64,000 nucleotides of DNA from JAPOXR01 sp965214695 (GCA_965214695.1 OZ243967.1:3162001-3226000); one strand, 5' to 3'. Counted from the first letter of the stretch, positions 1 to 9,735 are shown. The notes: generated from the sequence alone by a model not told the origin. Made by a program: numbers and translations.

Positions 1-507
1 CTCAAGAATATTGCCAAGAACCTAGGAATCTCATTCGATCATCACGACGCACTTGAAGACGCTAGGGCGGCGGCAGAAATCGTACTGCACGCTTGCACTT
101 CAACAGAGATAGACATTGAGGGTTGGTTACATCGGGTAGAACGACCAATCTTTCCTTTGTCACCGGGTTCGTCTTCCAGCTCGGCAACATCAGTTAAACG
201 GGAAGGAAATGTGGAGGGAGCCTTGTTCGGCGAAACCATACTATTCACTGGCTCGCTCAGCCTTCCACGAAGGCTAGCGGCAGACATGGCCGCGCAGGCA
301 GGATGTCATGTGGTAGACAACGTTAGTAAGAAAGTTACGATCCTTATTGTGGGTATTCAGGACGAAAGCAAGCTGAACGGCTATGAGAAGAGCGGCAAAC
401 ATCGGAAGGTGGAAACGTTGATTGCCAAGGGTTCGGAAATTCAAATACTCTCGGAAAAGGACTTCTCCGAACTCATGGAGGTTGATATGCAGCCTAACCC
501 GTCCTGA
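1..507 (+). CDS. DnaQ-like 3'-5' exonuclease with C-terminal BRCT domain (5' partial)
   Basis: The frame is open from the first base, so the N-terminus lies outside the window. The first ~35 residues end an epsilon-type exonuclease fold: the pattern FDHHDALEDARAAA is the ExoIII motif with its catalytic His and Asp. After a Ser-rich linker (SPGSSSSSAT) comes a ~75-residue BRCT domain (GETILFTGSLSLPR, then AAQAGCHVVDNVSKKVTILI). Exonuclease-BRCT proteins of this kind are usually annotated as DNA polymerase III epsilon-like and are common on mobile DNA. The region is visibly AT-richer than the rest of the window, which suggests recent acquisition. Substrate is unknown; a repair or defence role is possible. 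Confidence 0.8.
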   Translation, partial: LKNIAKNLGISFDHHDALEDARAAAEIVLHACTSTEIDIEGWLHRVERPIFPLSPGSSSSSATSVKREGNVEGALFGETILFTGSLSLPRRLAADMAAQAGCHVVDNVSKKVTILIVGIQDESKLNGYEKSGKHRKVETLIAKGSEIQILSEKDFSELMEVDMQPNPS

Positions 508-572
508 AAAATGCCATGCGAATCCCCTAAAGCTATCGACCGACAGCACTTCACACATAGGACGAGAGTCAC

Positions 573-1291
573 ATGACAATGCTTACCGGATTTGACGAGG
601 CGGTTGTGGTCGAAGTCGAAACAACGGGGCTTGATCCGAAAACTGACAGACTTATTTTTGTCGCGGCAATCCGCGCAAATTTTGAGACCTAGGGGAAAAT
701 CCAAACAATATAGATGGCAAGACCATGGATGCTGTGATCAACCCGCAATGCCGAATCCCCGAGGAGTGATCTCGTATACACAGGATAACGAACAGAGACG
801 TGGCAGACAAGAGTTCTCTCTCGGATATGGCTCAAGAAATGCGGGATTTCATTGGAGGCCCTCCCATAATCGCCCACAATGCGTCATTTGACAAAGGCTT
901 CTTTAGTTCCGAATTCAAGAGAGCCGGTGTCAAGACACTATCCCGAAATAAGAGTTATTGCACGATGCGACGATTTCAGGAGTTCAGTCATGGTCGTCGA
1001 AGGGGAAGCAACCTCGACGACGTGGTTGAGGTTATAGGAGTGGAATGACGAAAGGGAAAGGTACATGACGCCATCAAAGATGTGAGGTTGGCATGGCGGG
1101 TGGCTTGTTTGTTTTCCATGATGGATAACCGCGTTGCGAGTCCGGGCGGTAAACCAGTTCTTCCATCACGAGGTAGCAAATCCGGTGAAGATGGTAGGTC
1201 CAGGCGTCAGTCCGACGGATTCAAATCGAGTGTAGAGACTATCGTGGGTGCAATCATCTTAGCTGTGCTGTCGGCATGGTGGCTTCTCTAG
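573..1291 (+). pseudogene. DnaQ-like exonuclease, broken by one frameshift and two in-frame TGA codons
   Basis: ATG at 573 opens an exonuclease N-terminus with the ExoI motif (VVVEVETTGLDPKTDR). That frame stops at about 690. The next frame carries on the family pattern: INPQCRIPEE, TGA at 767-769, then SRIHRITNRDVADKSS, the ExoII region IIAHNASFDKGFF, a TGA at 1046-1048, and RKGKVHDAIKDVRLAW, which holds the ExoIII His/Asp. It ends with a hydrophobic helix (TIVGAIILAVLSAWWLL) at 1291, so the intact ancestor probably had a C-terminal membrane anchor. It is a paralogue of the adjacent upstream exonuclease and shares its AT-rich composition. The reconstruction rests on motif continuity across frames. 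Confidence 0.75.
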
Positions 1292-1335
1292 GCTATTATC
1301 CAGTAAGGGTAATTTTCGAATTTGCTGCCATCGCC

Positions 1336-2220
1336 GTTGTGATAACAGCGTCAACCTTTCTGCTGCTTCGACAAGATGCGCGTCGGCAAGGTGGGCGAAG
1401 CCCGCCGTAGTCCGATGCCTCCGGTGGCCGAGGACTTAGCCGACCAAGGTGAGGTTCTCGCCGGCCATGACGGCCTGACTGGCCGCCGTGCGCCAGCACT
1501 TCGTCAGAATCCACTGCCCCCGGCATTCGGCGTGACGCGGGAACAGGAAGGCGTCCGGGTCGCGGGGCGGGACAGCGCGGCGATGTGCGCCCGCGCGGCT
1601 TCGCCCAGCGGAACGCTGCGCGGGCCAGCCTTCGAATCGCGAAGGCTGATGGCGTCGGTCCCGATATCGCGCCAGCACGGATCGAGCACCTCGCCCCGGC
1701 GACTTCCGGTGAGGGCCAGCAGCCTGATCGCGGCGACGGCCTCGGGCCTGCGTGCCTCGTGCGCGTCGAGTGCGCGTCCGAGCCGGGCCAACTCGTCCAT
1801 GTCGTGAAACCAGGAGACCTGCGTCCTTAGGTTCTTCGCAATACCGAGACTGGGGTTGGTGCCACCCTCTCGCAATCCCCATTCCCCGGCACGGAACATC
1901 ATCGCACGCAGGATTTCGAAGGCGCGGTTGGCCACGCCGGGCTTGTCCCTGCTGGCCGCGTCGAACCACGCCGCCACGTCCTCGGGTCCGATGCGGTCGA
2001 GCGGCATCCTGCCGAAGGCGGGCAGGATGCGGGCCTTGAGATAGATGCGCACGATCCTGCGCACGGAGGGCTTCCAGTGCGGTTCCGAGCGGCGCAGATA
2101 CTCGTCCGGAAACTCCCGAAGGGTCGGGGTCTCCTTCTCCCCCTGGATGTCGTTGGCGCGATCGGCGCCTGGCCGGCCGGGGCTGTCAAGTCGCGGGAAT
2201 AATGTTGAACTCATCATCAC
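1336..2220 (-). pseudogene. Tyrosine recombinase (phage-type integrase), decayed
   Basis: From 2220 to about 1530 the frame reads as a SAM-like core-binding domain (TLREFPDEYLRRSEPHWKPS) followed by the start of the catalytic domain with the first catalytic Arg (LALTGSRRGEVLD). A frameshift near 1520 moves the rest to another frame (SQAVMAGENLTLVG), which meets a TAA, then VLGHRRHRTTAGFAHLADAH and EAAERL. The His-x-x-Arg box is not recognisable. The nucleophile position of the TTAGYAHL motif encodes Phe instead of Tyr. The protein could not have been active even without the stop codon. It marks an old integration event next to the AT-rich exonuclease segment; no att site was found. Confidence 0.8.
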
Positions 2221-2472
2221 AGTTGTCGCTCAACAACGCGAAGGATTTCCGGCAAGCACAATGCGCCGCTTTCGGTCGGTTCACGAATGATCCTCGAGGA
2301 AGGGCGCCGGCACTCATTTGTGATGACCCGGCGTCCTTGCCATGGGTGTGTTCCGGCAACGGGTCCGGTGTTGTTGGTTATCTGCGAGATTGTATCGAGG
2401 GTGACCGCATCCTTGATTCGTCCCCTTGGCCAGTCAAGTGACGTGGTCTCAGCCCCGGCGATGCTGCTCGGT

Positions 2473-4641
2473 CTATCCCGGTCTTCCTGGCTTCTTTCTT
2501 CGATGTCGTCCTGCACGGGTGCCGGCCCGTCCCGATGTTGATCGGCCGCCGGGACTGGAGCTGGCAGCGGGTGCATCCGACTGTTGTCGGGCAAATGGGT
2601 CGTCGGCGATGTCCAGCTCCACCTTTTCCAACCGCCTGACCTCATCCCGCAGCCGTGCTGCCTCCTCGAATTCGAGATTCCCGGCCGCGTCGTACATCTG
2701 CTGGCGAAGCGCCTTCAGATGTGTCTCCAGGTTGGCACCGACCAGTCCGGTCTCGACAGTGGCGGTTATCCTCGCCTCGTCGGTATCTCCATCGTAGAGT
2801 CCGGCCAGGACGTCGGACACGTTCTTGCGAATCGTCTCCGGGGTGATGCCGTTGGCTTCATTGAAGGCGAGCTGCTTCTCGCGCCGGCGCCCGGTTTCCA
2901 GCAGCGCCCGATCAATCGAGTTGGTCCTGGAATCGGCAAACATGATGACCCGGCCGTCGACATTGCGGGCGGCCCGGCCAATCGTCTGAATCAGTGATGT
3001 CTCCGATCTGAGGAAGCCCTCCTTGTCGGCATCGAGAATGGCGACCAGACCGCATTCCGGGATATCCAGCCCTTCCCGCAGCAGGTTGATCCCGACCAGC
3101 ACATCGAAGGTGCCGAGTCTCAGATCCCGCAGGATCTCGATCCGCTCCAGCGTGTCGATGTCCGAATGCATGTAGCGAACCCGGATGCCCTGTTCATGGA
3201 GGTATTCGGTGAGATCCTCGGCCATGCGCTTGGTGAGCGTCGTGACCAGCGTCCGGTGGCCGTTGCCGGCGGTCTCGCGTGCGGCATCCACCAACTCGTC
3301 GACCTGGTGGGCAACGGGCCGGATGGTGACTGGTGGATCCAGGAGGCCGGTTGGCCGAATCACCTGTTCGGCAAACACGCCGTCGCTCTGTTCAAGTTCC
3401 CAGTCGGACGGTGTTGCCGACACGAATACCGATTGCGGCCGCATCAAGTCCCATTCCTCGAATTTCAGCGGCCGGTTGTCCATGCATGATGGCAGGCGAA
3501 ACCCGTGCTCGGCCAGGGTGAACTTGCGGCGAAAGTCGCCCCGGTACATCGCCCGTAGCTGCGGGACCGAGACATGGGACTCGTCGGCAAACACGATGGC
3601 ATGGTCGGGAATGTATTCGAACAGGGTTGGCGGCGGTTCGCCCGGCTTGCGCCCGGTCAGAAACCGGGAATAATTCTCGATTCCGGCGCATGACCCGGTG
3701 GCCTCGATCGATTCGAGATCAAAATTGGTTCGCTGCTCGAGCCGTTGTGCCTCCAGGAGTTTTCCGTCCTGCTCGAGTTGCGCAAGTCGCTCGGCGAGTT
3801 CCTTGCGGATGCTCTTGACCGCCTGCTGCAGGGTCGGACGCGGCGTCACGTAATGGGAATTGGCATAGATCCTGATCCGCTCCAGCGAATCGGTGCGCTT
3901 GCCGGTAAGCGGGTCGAATTCCCGCAGGGTCTCGACGGTGTTGCCGAAGAACGAGACCCGCCAGGCGCGGTCCTCCAGATGCGCAGGCCAGATTTCGAGA
4001 TTGTCACCACGCAGCCTGAACGTTCCCCGCCTGAAGGCCTGGTCATTTCGACGATATTGCTGCTCCACGAGTCCGGCGATGATGTCACGGGGATCGTAGG
4101 GTTTTCCGACCTCGATATCCTGGGTCATCGCCCCGTAGGTCTCCACCGAACCGATCCCGTAGATGCAGGAGACCGATGCGACGATGATGACATCGTCCCG
4201 TTCAAGCAACGACCGGGTGGCGGCGTGGCGCATGCGGTCAATGCGCTCGTTGATGTCGGCCTCCTTCTCGATGAAGGTGTCGGTGCGCGGGACGTAGGCC
4301 TCGGGTTGGTAGTAGTCGTAATAGCTGACGAAATACTCGACCGCGTTGTTCGGAAAGAAACCCTTGAACTCGCCATAGAGCTGTGCCGCCAGGGTCTTGT
4401 TGTGGGCGAGGATGATGGCGGGGCGCTGGGTTTGATCAATGATCTTCGCCATCGTGAAGGTCTTGCCGGTTCCCGTTGCACCAAGCAGGACCTGGTTCTG
4501 CTCGCCCTCCTCGAGGCCGGCCGTCAGCTCGGCAATGGCGGAAGGCTGGTCGCCGGCAGGCGAGAATTCGCTCTCCATCTCGAAGCGCCGGCCGCCTTCC
4601 AGCTTGCCGCCGTCAGTGTCGGTTGCGGCCATTGTGCTCAT
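2473..4641 (-). CDS. uvrB: Excinuclease ABC subunit B
   Basis: This 722-residue protein is the damage-verification helicase of nucleotide excision repair, loaded on DNA by UvrA and recruiting UvrC. Walker A is GATGTGKT near residue 55. The beta-hairpin region VSYYDYYQPEAYVPRTDTFI follows, and the C-terminal helicase motifs include LREGLDIPECGLVAILDADK and QTIGRAARN. A UVR domain (LRQQMYDAAGNLEFEEAARL) precedes a disordered Ser/Gly/Arg-rich tail. The tail runs about 40 residues past the UVR domain, longer than in E. coli. It stands alone on the minus strand with a 349-bp divergent spacer upstream. Confidence 0.98.
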   Translation of the reverse strand: MSTMAATDTDGGKLEGGRRFEMESEFSPAGDQPSAIAELTAGLEEGEQNQVLLGATGTGKTFTMAKIIDQTQRPAIILAHNKTLAAQLYGEFKGFFPNNAVEYFVSYYDYYQPEAYVPRTDTFIEKEADINERIDRMRHAATRSLLERDDVIIVASVSCIYGIGSVETYGAMTQDIEVGKPYDPRDIIAGLVEQQYRRNDQAFRRGTFRLRGDNLEIWPAHLEDRAWRVSFFGNTVETLREFDPLTGKRTDSLERIRIYANSHYVTPRPTLQQAVKSIRKELAERLAQLEQDGKLLEAQRLEQRTNFDLESIEATGSCAGIENYSRFLTGRKPGEPPPTLFEYIPDHAIVFADESHVSVPQLRAMYRGDFRRKFTLAEHGFRLPSCMDNRPLKFEEWDLMRPQSVFVSATPSDWELEQSDGVFAEQVIRPTGLLDPPVTIRPVAHQVDELVDAARETAGNGHRTLVTTLTKRMAEDLTEYLHEQGIRVRYMHSDIDTLERIEILRDLRLGTFDVLVGINLLREGLDIPECGLVAILDADKEGFLRSETSLIQTIGRAARNVDGRVIMFADSRTNSIDRALLETGRRREKQLAFNEANGITPETIRKNVSDVLAGLYDGDTDEARITATVETGLVGANLETHLKALRQQMYDAAGNLEFEEAARLRDEVRRLEKVELDIADDPFARQQSDAPAASSSPGGRSTSGRAGTRAGRHRRKKPGRPG

Positions 4642-4990
4642 CCGTGTGCCTGTTCCGATACCTGGTCAAAACCGCCGGCTTTTCCGTATCCGGACGGCCC
4701 GCCGGTGCTGCTGCCGGTCCGGTCATGACAGCAATAGTGAATTGCCGGTGACCGAGAAACTCCGAAATTGTGGAAAGGGGCAGGATGTCGGGCAATCCCC
4801 GAAGCGGAGGGGCAGGAGGGCTGCCGGGTCCCGCCGAAGGTTCCCGAAATCCGTTCGGATTGCGGCGCGGACTGGTGAAGTGCTTGCCAATGCACGGGAT
4901 CGCGCGGATAAATCACTGTCAATCTGTCGAGTCTCCGACTGTGTCCAGCCGCGGTAAAGTGATGGCGAGCCCGTCAGGCGAGAGGGAAAC
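4642..4990. promoter_or_regulatory. Divergent intergenic spacer between uvrB and a peptidoglycan-binding protein gene
   Basis: The 349-bp spacer must carry promoters for both outward genes. The plus-strand gene has a clear ribosome binding site (GAGAGGGAAAC before ATG 4991). A GTTC-N9-GTTC pair at 4840-4856 resembles an alphaproteobacterial LexA box, but the spacing is 9 rather than the expected 7. No coding signal was seen. Confidence 0.4.
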
Positions 4991-6256
4991 ATGATTCTTC
5001 CAGCATTGAAATCCACCATCCTGGTTGCCGCCCTGGTCTCGGCGGCATCAATTGCGGCCGCCCAGGGCGTTGACGGGCTCGAGGCAGAGCTTGATGACAT
5101 ATCTGAACAGATTTTCGAGGCGGAATCGGTTGTCCATTCCGGGGAATCTGCCGACGTCCGGGAAGTGGCGCGGCTGCGACAGGAGGTGTTGGCGCTTTCG
5201 GGAGCATTGATCAGGAACCGACTCCTGGTCCTGGAAGGCCGAGAGGCAACGAGAATCGTTGTGCCGGCGGTCGAGCCGGATGTCGAGCAGGCGAGGCTGC
5301 TTGCCGAGGAGTTGGTCGAGGCCGATGCCAGGATCAGTGACACCGCAGTCGAGGTCGAGGCGCTGGACGGTGTCGAGCAATCGGTGGCAAGGCTGCGGCT
5401 TGAATCCGAGAGGCTGGTCAGGACACAGTTGCTGCTCGCATATGTCCAGGCGAGATATGGCGTGGCGGTGCCAGGATCAGCCGTCCCCGCCATGGCGGCG
5501 GAAGGCGTCGCGCCAGGAATCCAGGCAGGCGTCGAGGCCGATGCGGAGCGTGCCGGTCCCGACGCGATGATCGACCACCGCCTCGTCCGGGGCAAGGTAA
5601 ACGATGGCGCATGGCTGGCAGGCTGGTGGACCGTTGAGACCGACGATGACTGGCAACTGTTCACGGCGACGAATTTCTCATCCTGGCTGGCCGATGATGA
5701 CTCCACCGGGCTTCGGGCCCTGCTGGAGGTGAGTTGCGAGGAGGGCCAGTACCAGGTTGCGATCATTGCCCGGGAAGGCGGCCTCTTCGGATCGGGAACC
5801 GGGTTGGGGCCGGCGCTTGATGTCGATTACCGGCTGGACGAGGTGTCGGTCTACAATACGGATTGGCGGGTGCTGGATGGCGGGCAGACCGTCATGCTGG
5901 ATGGCGTCGATGCCCATGACCTTGCCATCGGCATGACCGCCTCACGGACGCTCAGGCTGGAGATCTGGGACAGCCATGACAAGCTGCAGACCGCCAGCTT
6001 TGATCTTGATGGCATCCGGGACGTCTCCGATGTTGCCTTCGAGGAATGCACCGGGGAGGCGCTGGTGTTTTCCCGGCAGGATTACCGGCTGATCCAGACA
6101 CTGCTCAATATCGCCGGGCATGATGCCGGCGCCGCCGATGGGGTCTGGGGGCCGAGGTCACAGGGTGCAATGCGTCAGTATCAGCACGCCGCCGGTATCA
6201 CCGAGACCGGTCAGCCTGATCGCCAGACGCTGAAATTGCTGGGTCTCGCAGAGTGA
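4991..6256 (+). CDS. Secreted protein with C-terminal peptidoglycan-binding domain
   Basis: The 421-residue product has a Sec signal peptide (about residues 1-24, ending AAAQG). Next comes an acidic helical stretch of about 150 residues likely to form a coiled coil (ELDDISEQIFEAES; EVARLRQEVLALSGALIRNR). A central beta-rich region of about 150 residues has no recognised family. The last ~60 residues are a PG_binding_1 fold (IQTLLNIAGHDAGAADGVWG; GAMRQYQHAAGITETG). The probable location is the periplasm, bound to the cell wall. Start: ATG 4991 with a good upstream GAGAGGGAAA. It has no operon partner; function beyond wall binding is unknown. Confidence 0.85.
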   Translation: MILPALKSTILVAALVSAASIAAAQGVDGLEAELDDISEQIFEAESVVHSGESADVREVARLRQEVLALSGALIRNRLLVLEGREATRIVVPAVEPDVEQARLLAEELVEADARISDTAVEVEALDGVEQSVARLRLESERLVRTQLLLAYVQARYGVAVPGSAVPAMAAEGVAPGIQAGVEADAERAGPDAMIDHRLVRGKVNDGAWLAGWWTVETDDDWQLFTATNFSSWLADDDSTGLRALLEVSCEEGQYQVAIIAREGGLFGSGTGLGPALDVDYRLDEVSVYNTDWRVLDGGQTVMLDGVDAHDLAIGMTASRTLRLEIWDSHDKLQTASFDLDGIRDVSDVAFEECTGEALVFSRQDYRLIQTLLNIAGHDAGAADGVWGPRSQGAMRQYQHAAGITETGQPDRQTLKLLGLAE

Positions 6257-6366
6257 CCGCCGGGATGCCGGCCGCCTTGGCTGGTCATCGATAGAGAAAA
6301 CGGATTCGACGCAGCCAGAAGCGTGTTCCGAACATGTCCTCATCGTCGGCCAGGCGGAATGCCCCG

Positions 6367-8736
6367 TCATTCCCCGTACGGGATCCAGACATTCTTGATC
6401 TCGGTGGCGTTGCGAAGAAACTCCTCGCCCTCGCCGACATTCCGGTCACGCCAGTCCACCGGCTGCTCGAGATCAACCCAGCATCGCTTGAGGTTGCCGG
6501 CAGATTCAGCCTCGATTGCCTTCGCCAGCCCGGGCCGGCCAAAACTCCAGACTGCATCCACTCCCGAGTGACGCGCCAGGGTCCTGGCCAGTTCTTCGCC
6601 GTCCCCGGCGACAATGTTGACGACTCCCGCCGGCACATCGGATGTATCGAGAACCTGGTAGAAATCAGTCGCCGAGAGCGGGTGCGGTTCGGAAGGCACC
6701 AGGATGCAGGTGTTGCCCATCGCCATCAGCGGCGCCATCACCGACACCAGGCCAAGGAGGGGGTACCGGTTCGGGCAGATGGCGCCGACGACGCCAACCG
6801 GCTCTCGCATGGCCAGCACGACGCCGCGCATCGGGACCTGGTGAACATTGCTGTCATACTTGTCTGCCCAGGCGGCATAGGTGAACAGCCGGTCCATGCT
6901 GGCCGCAACCTCTTCTTCGCCATGCCTGGCCGATACCGATGTCTGTTCCACGATCCTGCGGGCAAACTCGCCCTGCCTCGCCGACAGGTTCTCGGCAATG
7001 TAATAGAGAATCTGCGCACGCGAATGTCCGGAAACCGCGGCCCAACCCCGGGCCTTCTCCGCCGCCTCGACTGCGTTCCTGATATCCTTCCGATTGCCGA
7101 GCGGGGCATGGCCGAGATGGTGATCGAAGACAGCCGAAGAGACGGGCCTCGAATAGCCGCTGTCGGGTCTCGCCTGGCGGCCGCCGATATAGTGCTTGGC
7201 AGTGCGGTCGATCTGCGTGGCTGAAGGTGGGCCCCGCCGGCGGACGACACGCCTGCCGTCGGCGCCATCCCGGAACCGGTCTGACCTTGTATAGGCGGTC
7301 AGCCCCTCCCATCCACCTTCGCGACCGAAGCCGGACTCCCGGCGCCCACCAAATCCGGCGGCGGCGTCAAAAAGGTTGGTTGAATTGATCCACACCACGC
7401 CGCATGCCAGGCGGGGGGCAATATCGAGGGCAAGGTTGATGTTCTCGGACCAGACCGAAGCGGCCAGGCCGTAGCGTGTATTGTTTGCCAGTTCGACCGC
7501 CTCGGCAGGGGTTCGGAACGTTGTCCCGACCAGCACCGGGCCGAAGATTTCCTCCTGCATGAGCCGGGAGGCCGCCTGCAGGCCGGTAATCAGCGTTGGC
7601 GGATAGAAAAACCCGGTCTGCGGCAACTCCACCGGCGCCTGGTGAATCTGGCAGTCACGGTCTGGACATTCGTCGACCATTTCCCTGATTCGTGCCAACT
7701 GGACCGCATCAACGATAGCGCCGATGTCGATGCTCTTGTCGAGCGGGTTGCCGACACGCAGGCGGGCCATGCGGTCGATGATCTTGCGGTGCAATTCCTC
7801 GGCAACATTCTCCTGGACCAGCAGCCGCGATCCGGCGCAGCAAACCTGCCCCTGGTTGAACCAGATGGCGTCGACGACACCCTCGACCACCGAGTCGAGA
7901 TCGGCATCGTCAAAGACGATGAACGGGGATTTGCCGCCAAGCTCCAGGGTGAGGGATTTGCCGCTGCCGGCAGTTGCCCGCCGGATGGCGCGTCCCACCT
8001 CGGTCGATCCGGTAAAGGCGATCTTGTCGACCTGGTCATGCGCAACAAGCATCTCGCCAGCCCGCCCGTCGCCGGTAATGATATTGATCACGCCCGGCGG
8101 AATGCCGGCCTCGGCCGACAGTTCGGCAAACAGCAGCGCGGTGAGCGGCGTGTATTCGGCTGGCTTGAGGACCACGGTGTTGCCCATGGCAATCGCCGGC
8201 GCAATCTTCCATGCCAGCATCAGCAGCGGAAAGTTCCATGGGATGATCTGTCCGCAGACCCCGATCGGGATGCGGTCAGGCATCGTCGACGGCATCAACT
8301 GCGCAGCACCAGCATGGAAATAGAAGTGTCGGGCAACCAGTGGAATGTCGATGTCGCGGGATTCACGCAACGGCTTGCCATTGTCGAGGGATTCGAGGAC
8401 CGACAGCAATCGGCTGTTCTTCTGAATCAGCCGGGCCAGCGAATAGAGGCAACGCGCCCGGAATTCCGGGCTGCCCTGCCAGCGTGGCTGGGCGGCCCGG
8501 GCAGCGCCGACTGCGTCCGCCACATCCTCCTGATCCGCCTGTGCAACCGTTGCCAACTCCTCGCCGGTTGCCGGGTTCCGGGTGATGAAGGTCTCGCTCC
8601 CATGCCCGTCGACCATGGCTCCATGCACGAAATGGCCGAATCGCCGTTGGTGGCGGTCAAGCCAGGCCATGGCCGGCCCGGGATCTTCCGGTGCCGGGCC
8701 GTAATCCATGCTGTCAAACCTGTCCTTGACCGTCAT
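6367..8736 (-). CDS. Two-domain aldehyde dehydrogenase, ALDH16 type
   Basis: The 789-residue protein has two ALDH modules. Residues 1-500 form a complete NAD-dependent ALDH with NAD-binding KPAEYTPLTA, FTGSTEVG, the general-base region LELGGKSPFIVFDDADLD and the catalytic Cys in FNQGQVCCAGSR (Cys299/300). From about residue 510 a second ALDH-like module (IGGRQARPDSGYSRPV; REPVGVVGAICP) stops before a catalytic Cys. This architecture is the ALDH16 family. The start ATG lies 3 bp after the deoC stop, so translation is probably coupled. Beside DeoC its likely role is to oxidise acetaldehyde released from deoxyribose 5-phosphate; that role is inference. Confidence 0.9.
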   Translation of the reverse strand: MTVKDRFDSMDYGPAPEDPGPAMAWLDRHQRRFGHFVHGAMVDGHGSETFITRNPATGEELATVAQADQEDVADAVGAARAAQPRWQGSPEFRARCLYSLARLIQKNSRLLSVLESLDNGKPLRESRDIDIPLVARHFYFHAGAAQLMPSTMPDRIPIGVCGQIIPWNFPLLMLAWKIAPAIAMGNTVVLKPAEYTPLTALLFAELSAEAGIPPGVINIITGDGRAGEMLVAHDQVDKIAFTGSTEVGRAIRRATAGSGKSLTLELGGKSPFIVFDDADLDSVVEGVVDAIWFNQGQVCCAGSRLLVQENVAEELHRKIIDRMARLRVGNPLDKSIDIGAIVDAVQLARIREMVDECPDRDCQIHQAPVELPQTGFFYPPTLITGLQAASRLMQEEIFGPVLVGTTFRTPAEAVELANNTRYGLAASVWSENINLALDIAPRLACGVVWINSTNLFDAAAGFGGRRESGFGREGGWEGLTAYTRSDRFRDGADGRRVVRRRGPPSATQIDRTAKHYIGGRQARPDSGYSRPVSSAVFDHHLGHAPLGNRKDIRNAVEAAEKARGWAAVSGHSRAQILYYIAENLSARQGEFARRIVEQTSVSARHGEEEVAASMDRLFTYAAWADKYDSNVHQVPMRGVVLAMREPVGVVGAICPNRYPLLGLVSVMAPLMAMGNTCILVPSEPHPLSATDFYQVLDTSDVPAGVVNIVAGDGEELARTLARHSGVDAVWSFGRPGLAKAIEAESAGNLKRCWVDLEQPVDWRDRNVGEGEEFLRNATEIKNVWIPYGE

Positions 8737-8739
8737 CGG

Positions 8740-9735
8740 TCAGCCCACCGGGTGGTTGTGGCCGACAGAGTAGCTGCCGGTCACATGGTGTTCGAGCTGC
8801 CGTTCGATGTCGGCAAGCAGGCTCGACGCACCGAAGCGGAAATATTCCGGCGAGATCCAGGCATCGCCCAGCTCTTCCTTGACCAAGGACAGATAGACCA
8901 GGGCGTCCTTGGCCCGGGAAATGCCCCCGGCGGGCTTGAATCCGACCCGATGGCCGGTCTTCTGGTGATAGTCGCGGATGGTGCGCATCATGGTCAGCGA
9001 GACCGGAAGGGTGGCGTTGACCCTTTCCTTGCCGGTTGAGGTCTTCACGAAATCGGCACCGGCCATCATGCAGACCAGCGAGGCCCGGGCGACATTGCGC
9101 AGCGTTCCAAGCTCCCCGGTCGCCAGGATGGTCTTGAGGCACCGCCCCTCGCATGCCGAGCGGAACTCCCGGACCTCGTCGTACAGCGCCTTCCAGTTAC
9201 CCGCCAGCACATGGCGCCGCGAGATGACGATGTCGATCTCCTCGGCGCCAGCACGGATTGATTCGCCGATCTCCGCCAGCCTGAGCCCGTAAGGCGATTG
9301 CCCGGCCGGGAACCCGGTCGACACCGCTGCCACCTTGATGCCGGAACCGGTCAGCGCAGCGGCGCAGCGGGAGATGAACTCATGGTAGACGCAGATTGCG
9401 GCAACGCTGACCGGATGGTCAGCCATTCCCAGCGCCTCCAGCAAATCCTCGCGAACGGGTTGTCGGGCCTTGGCAATCAGCCGATCGACCCGCCCACCGG
9501 TATCGTCGCCGGCCAATGTCGTCAGATCGATGAGGGTGATCGCCCGCAGCAGCCAGGCAGCCTGCCACGCCTTCTTGATGCTGCGCCGCCCGGGCAGGGA
9601 TTTCGTCCTGCGCTCAACGGCGCTCCGGTTCACCTGCACCCCCTGCACCCAGTCGACATTGAGGGCCGTTCCCGGATTCTTGCCGGCAAGCTGCGATTCG
9701 GGCGCCGGAGTCACGACTTCGGAGAGCCGGATCAT
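8740..9735 (-). CDS. deoC: Deoxyribose-phosphate aldolase
   Basis: This TIM-barrel class I aldolase cleaves 2-deoxyribose 5-phosphate to acetaldehyde and glyceraldehyde 3-phosphate. The Schiff-base Lys is in GADFVKTSTGK, and a second conserved Lys is in HRVGFKPAGGI. The start chosen is the Met of MIRLSEVVTP at 9735, giving 331 residues. The frame stays open upstream to 9834 but that extension is Arg-rich and unlike the family. The gene directly precedes the ALDH16 gene, forming a two-step deoxynucleoside salvage unit. Confidence 0.93.
   Translation of the reverse strand: MIRLSEVVTPAPESQLAGKNPGTALNVDWVQGVQVNRSAVERRTKSLPGRRSIKKAWQAAWLLRAITLIDLTTLAGDDTGGRVDRLIAKARQPVREDLLEALGMADHPVSVAAICVYHEFISRCAAALTGSGIKVAAVSTGFPAGQSPYGLRLAEIGESIRAGAEEIDIVISRRHVLAGNWKALYDEVREFRSACEGRCLKTILATGELGTLRNVARASLVCMMAGADFVKTSTGKERVNATLPVSLTMMRTIRDYHQKTGHRVGFKPAGGISRAKDALVYLSLVKEELGDAWISPEYFRFGASSLLADIERQLEHHVTGSYSVGHNHPVG

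Noticed and set aside
767..1048. Selenocysteine or TGA recoding in the exonuclease gene.
   Set aside because: No SECIS-like hairpin was recognised, a frameshift is also present, and TGA ends many other genes here. Decay is simpler.
3745..4728. A 327-codon plus-strand frame opposite uvrB.
   Set aside because: It mirrors uvrB codons, as expected in GC-rich DNA, and has no recognisable domain or ribosome binding site.
4840..4856. GTTC-N9-GTTC upstream of uvrB as a LexA/SOS box.
   Set aside because: Alphaproteobacterial LexA boxes use a 7-bp spacing; 9 bp places the halves on different helix positions.
7642..9039. A 465-codon plus-strand frame across the ALDH16/deoC genes.
   Set aside because: It is antisense to two certain enzymes and has a composition typical of reverse-strand shadows.
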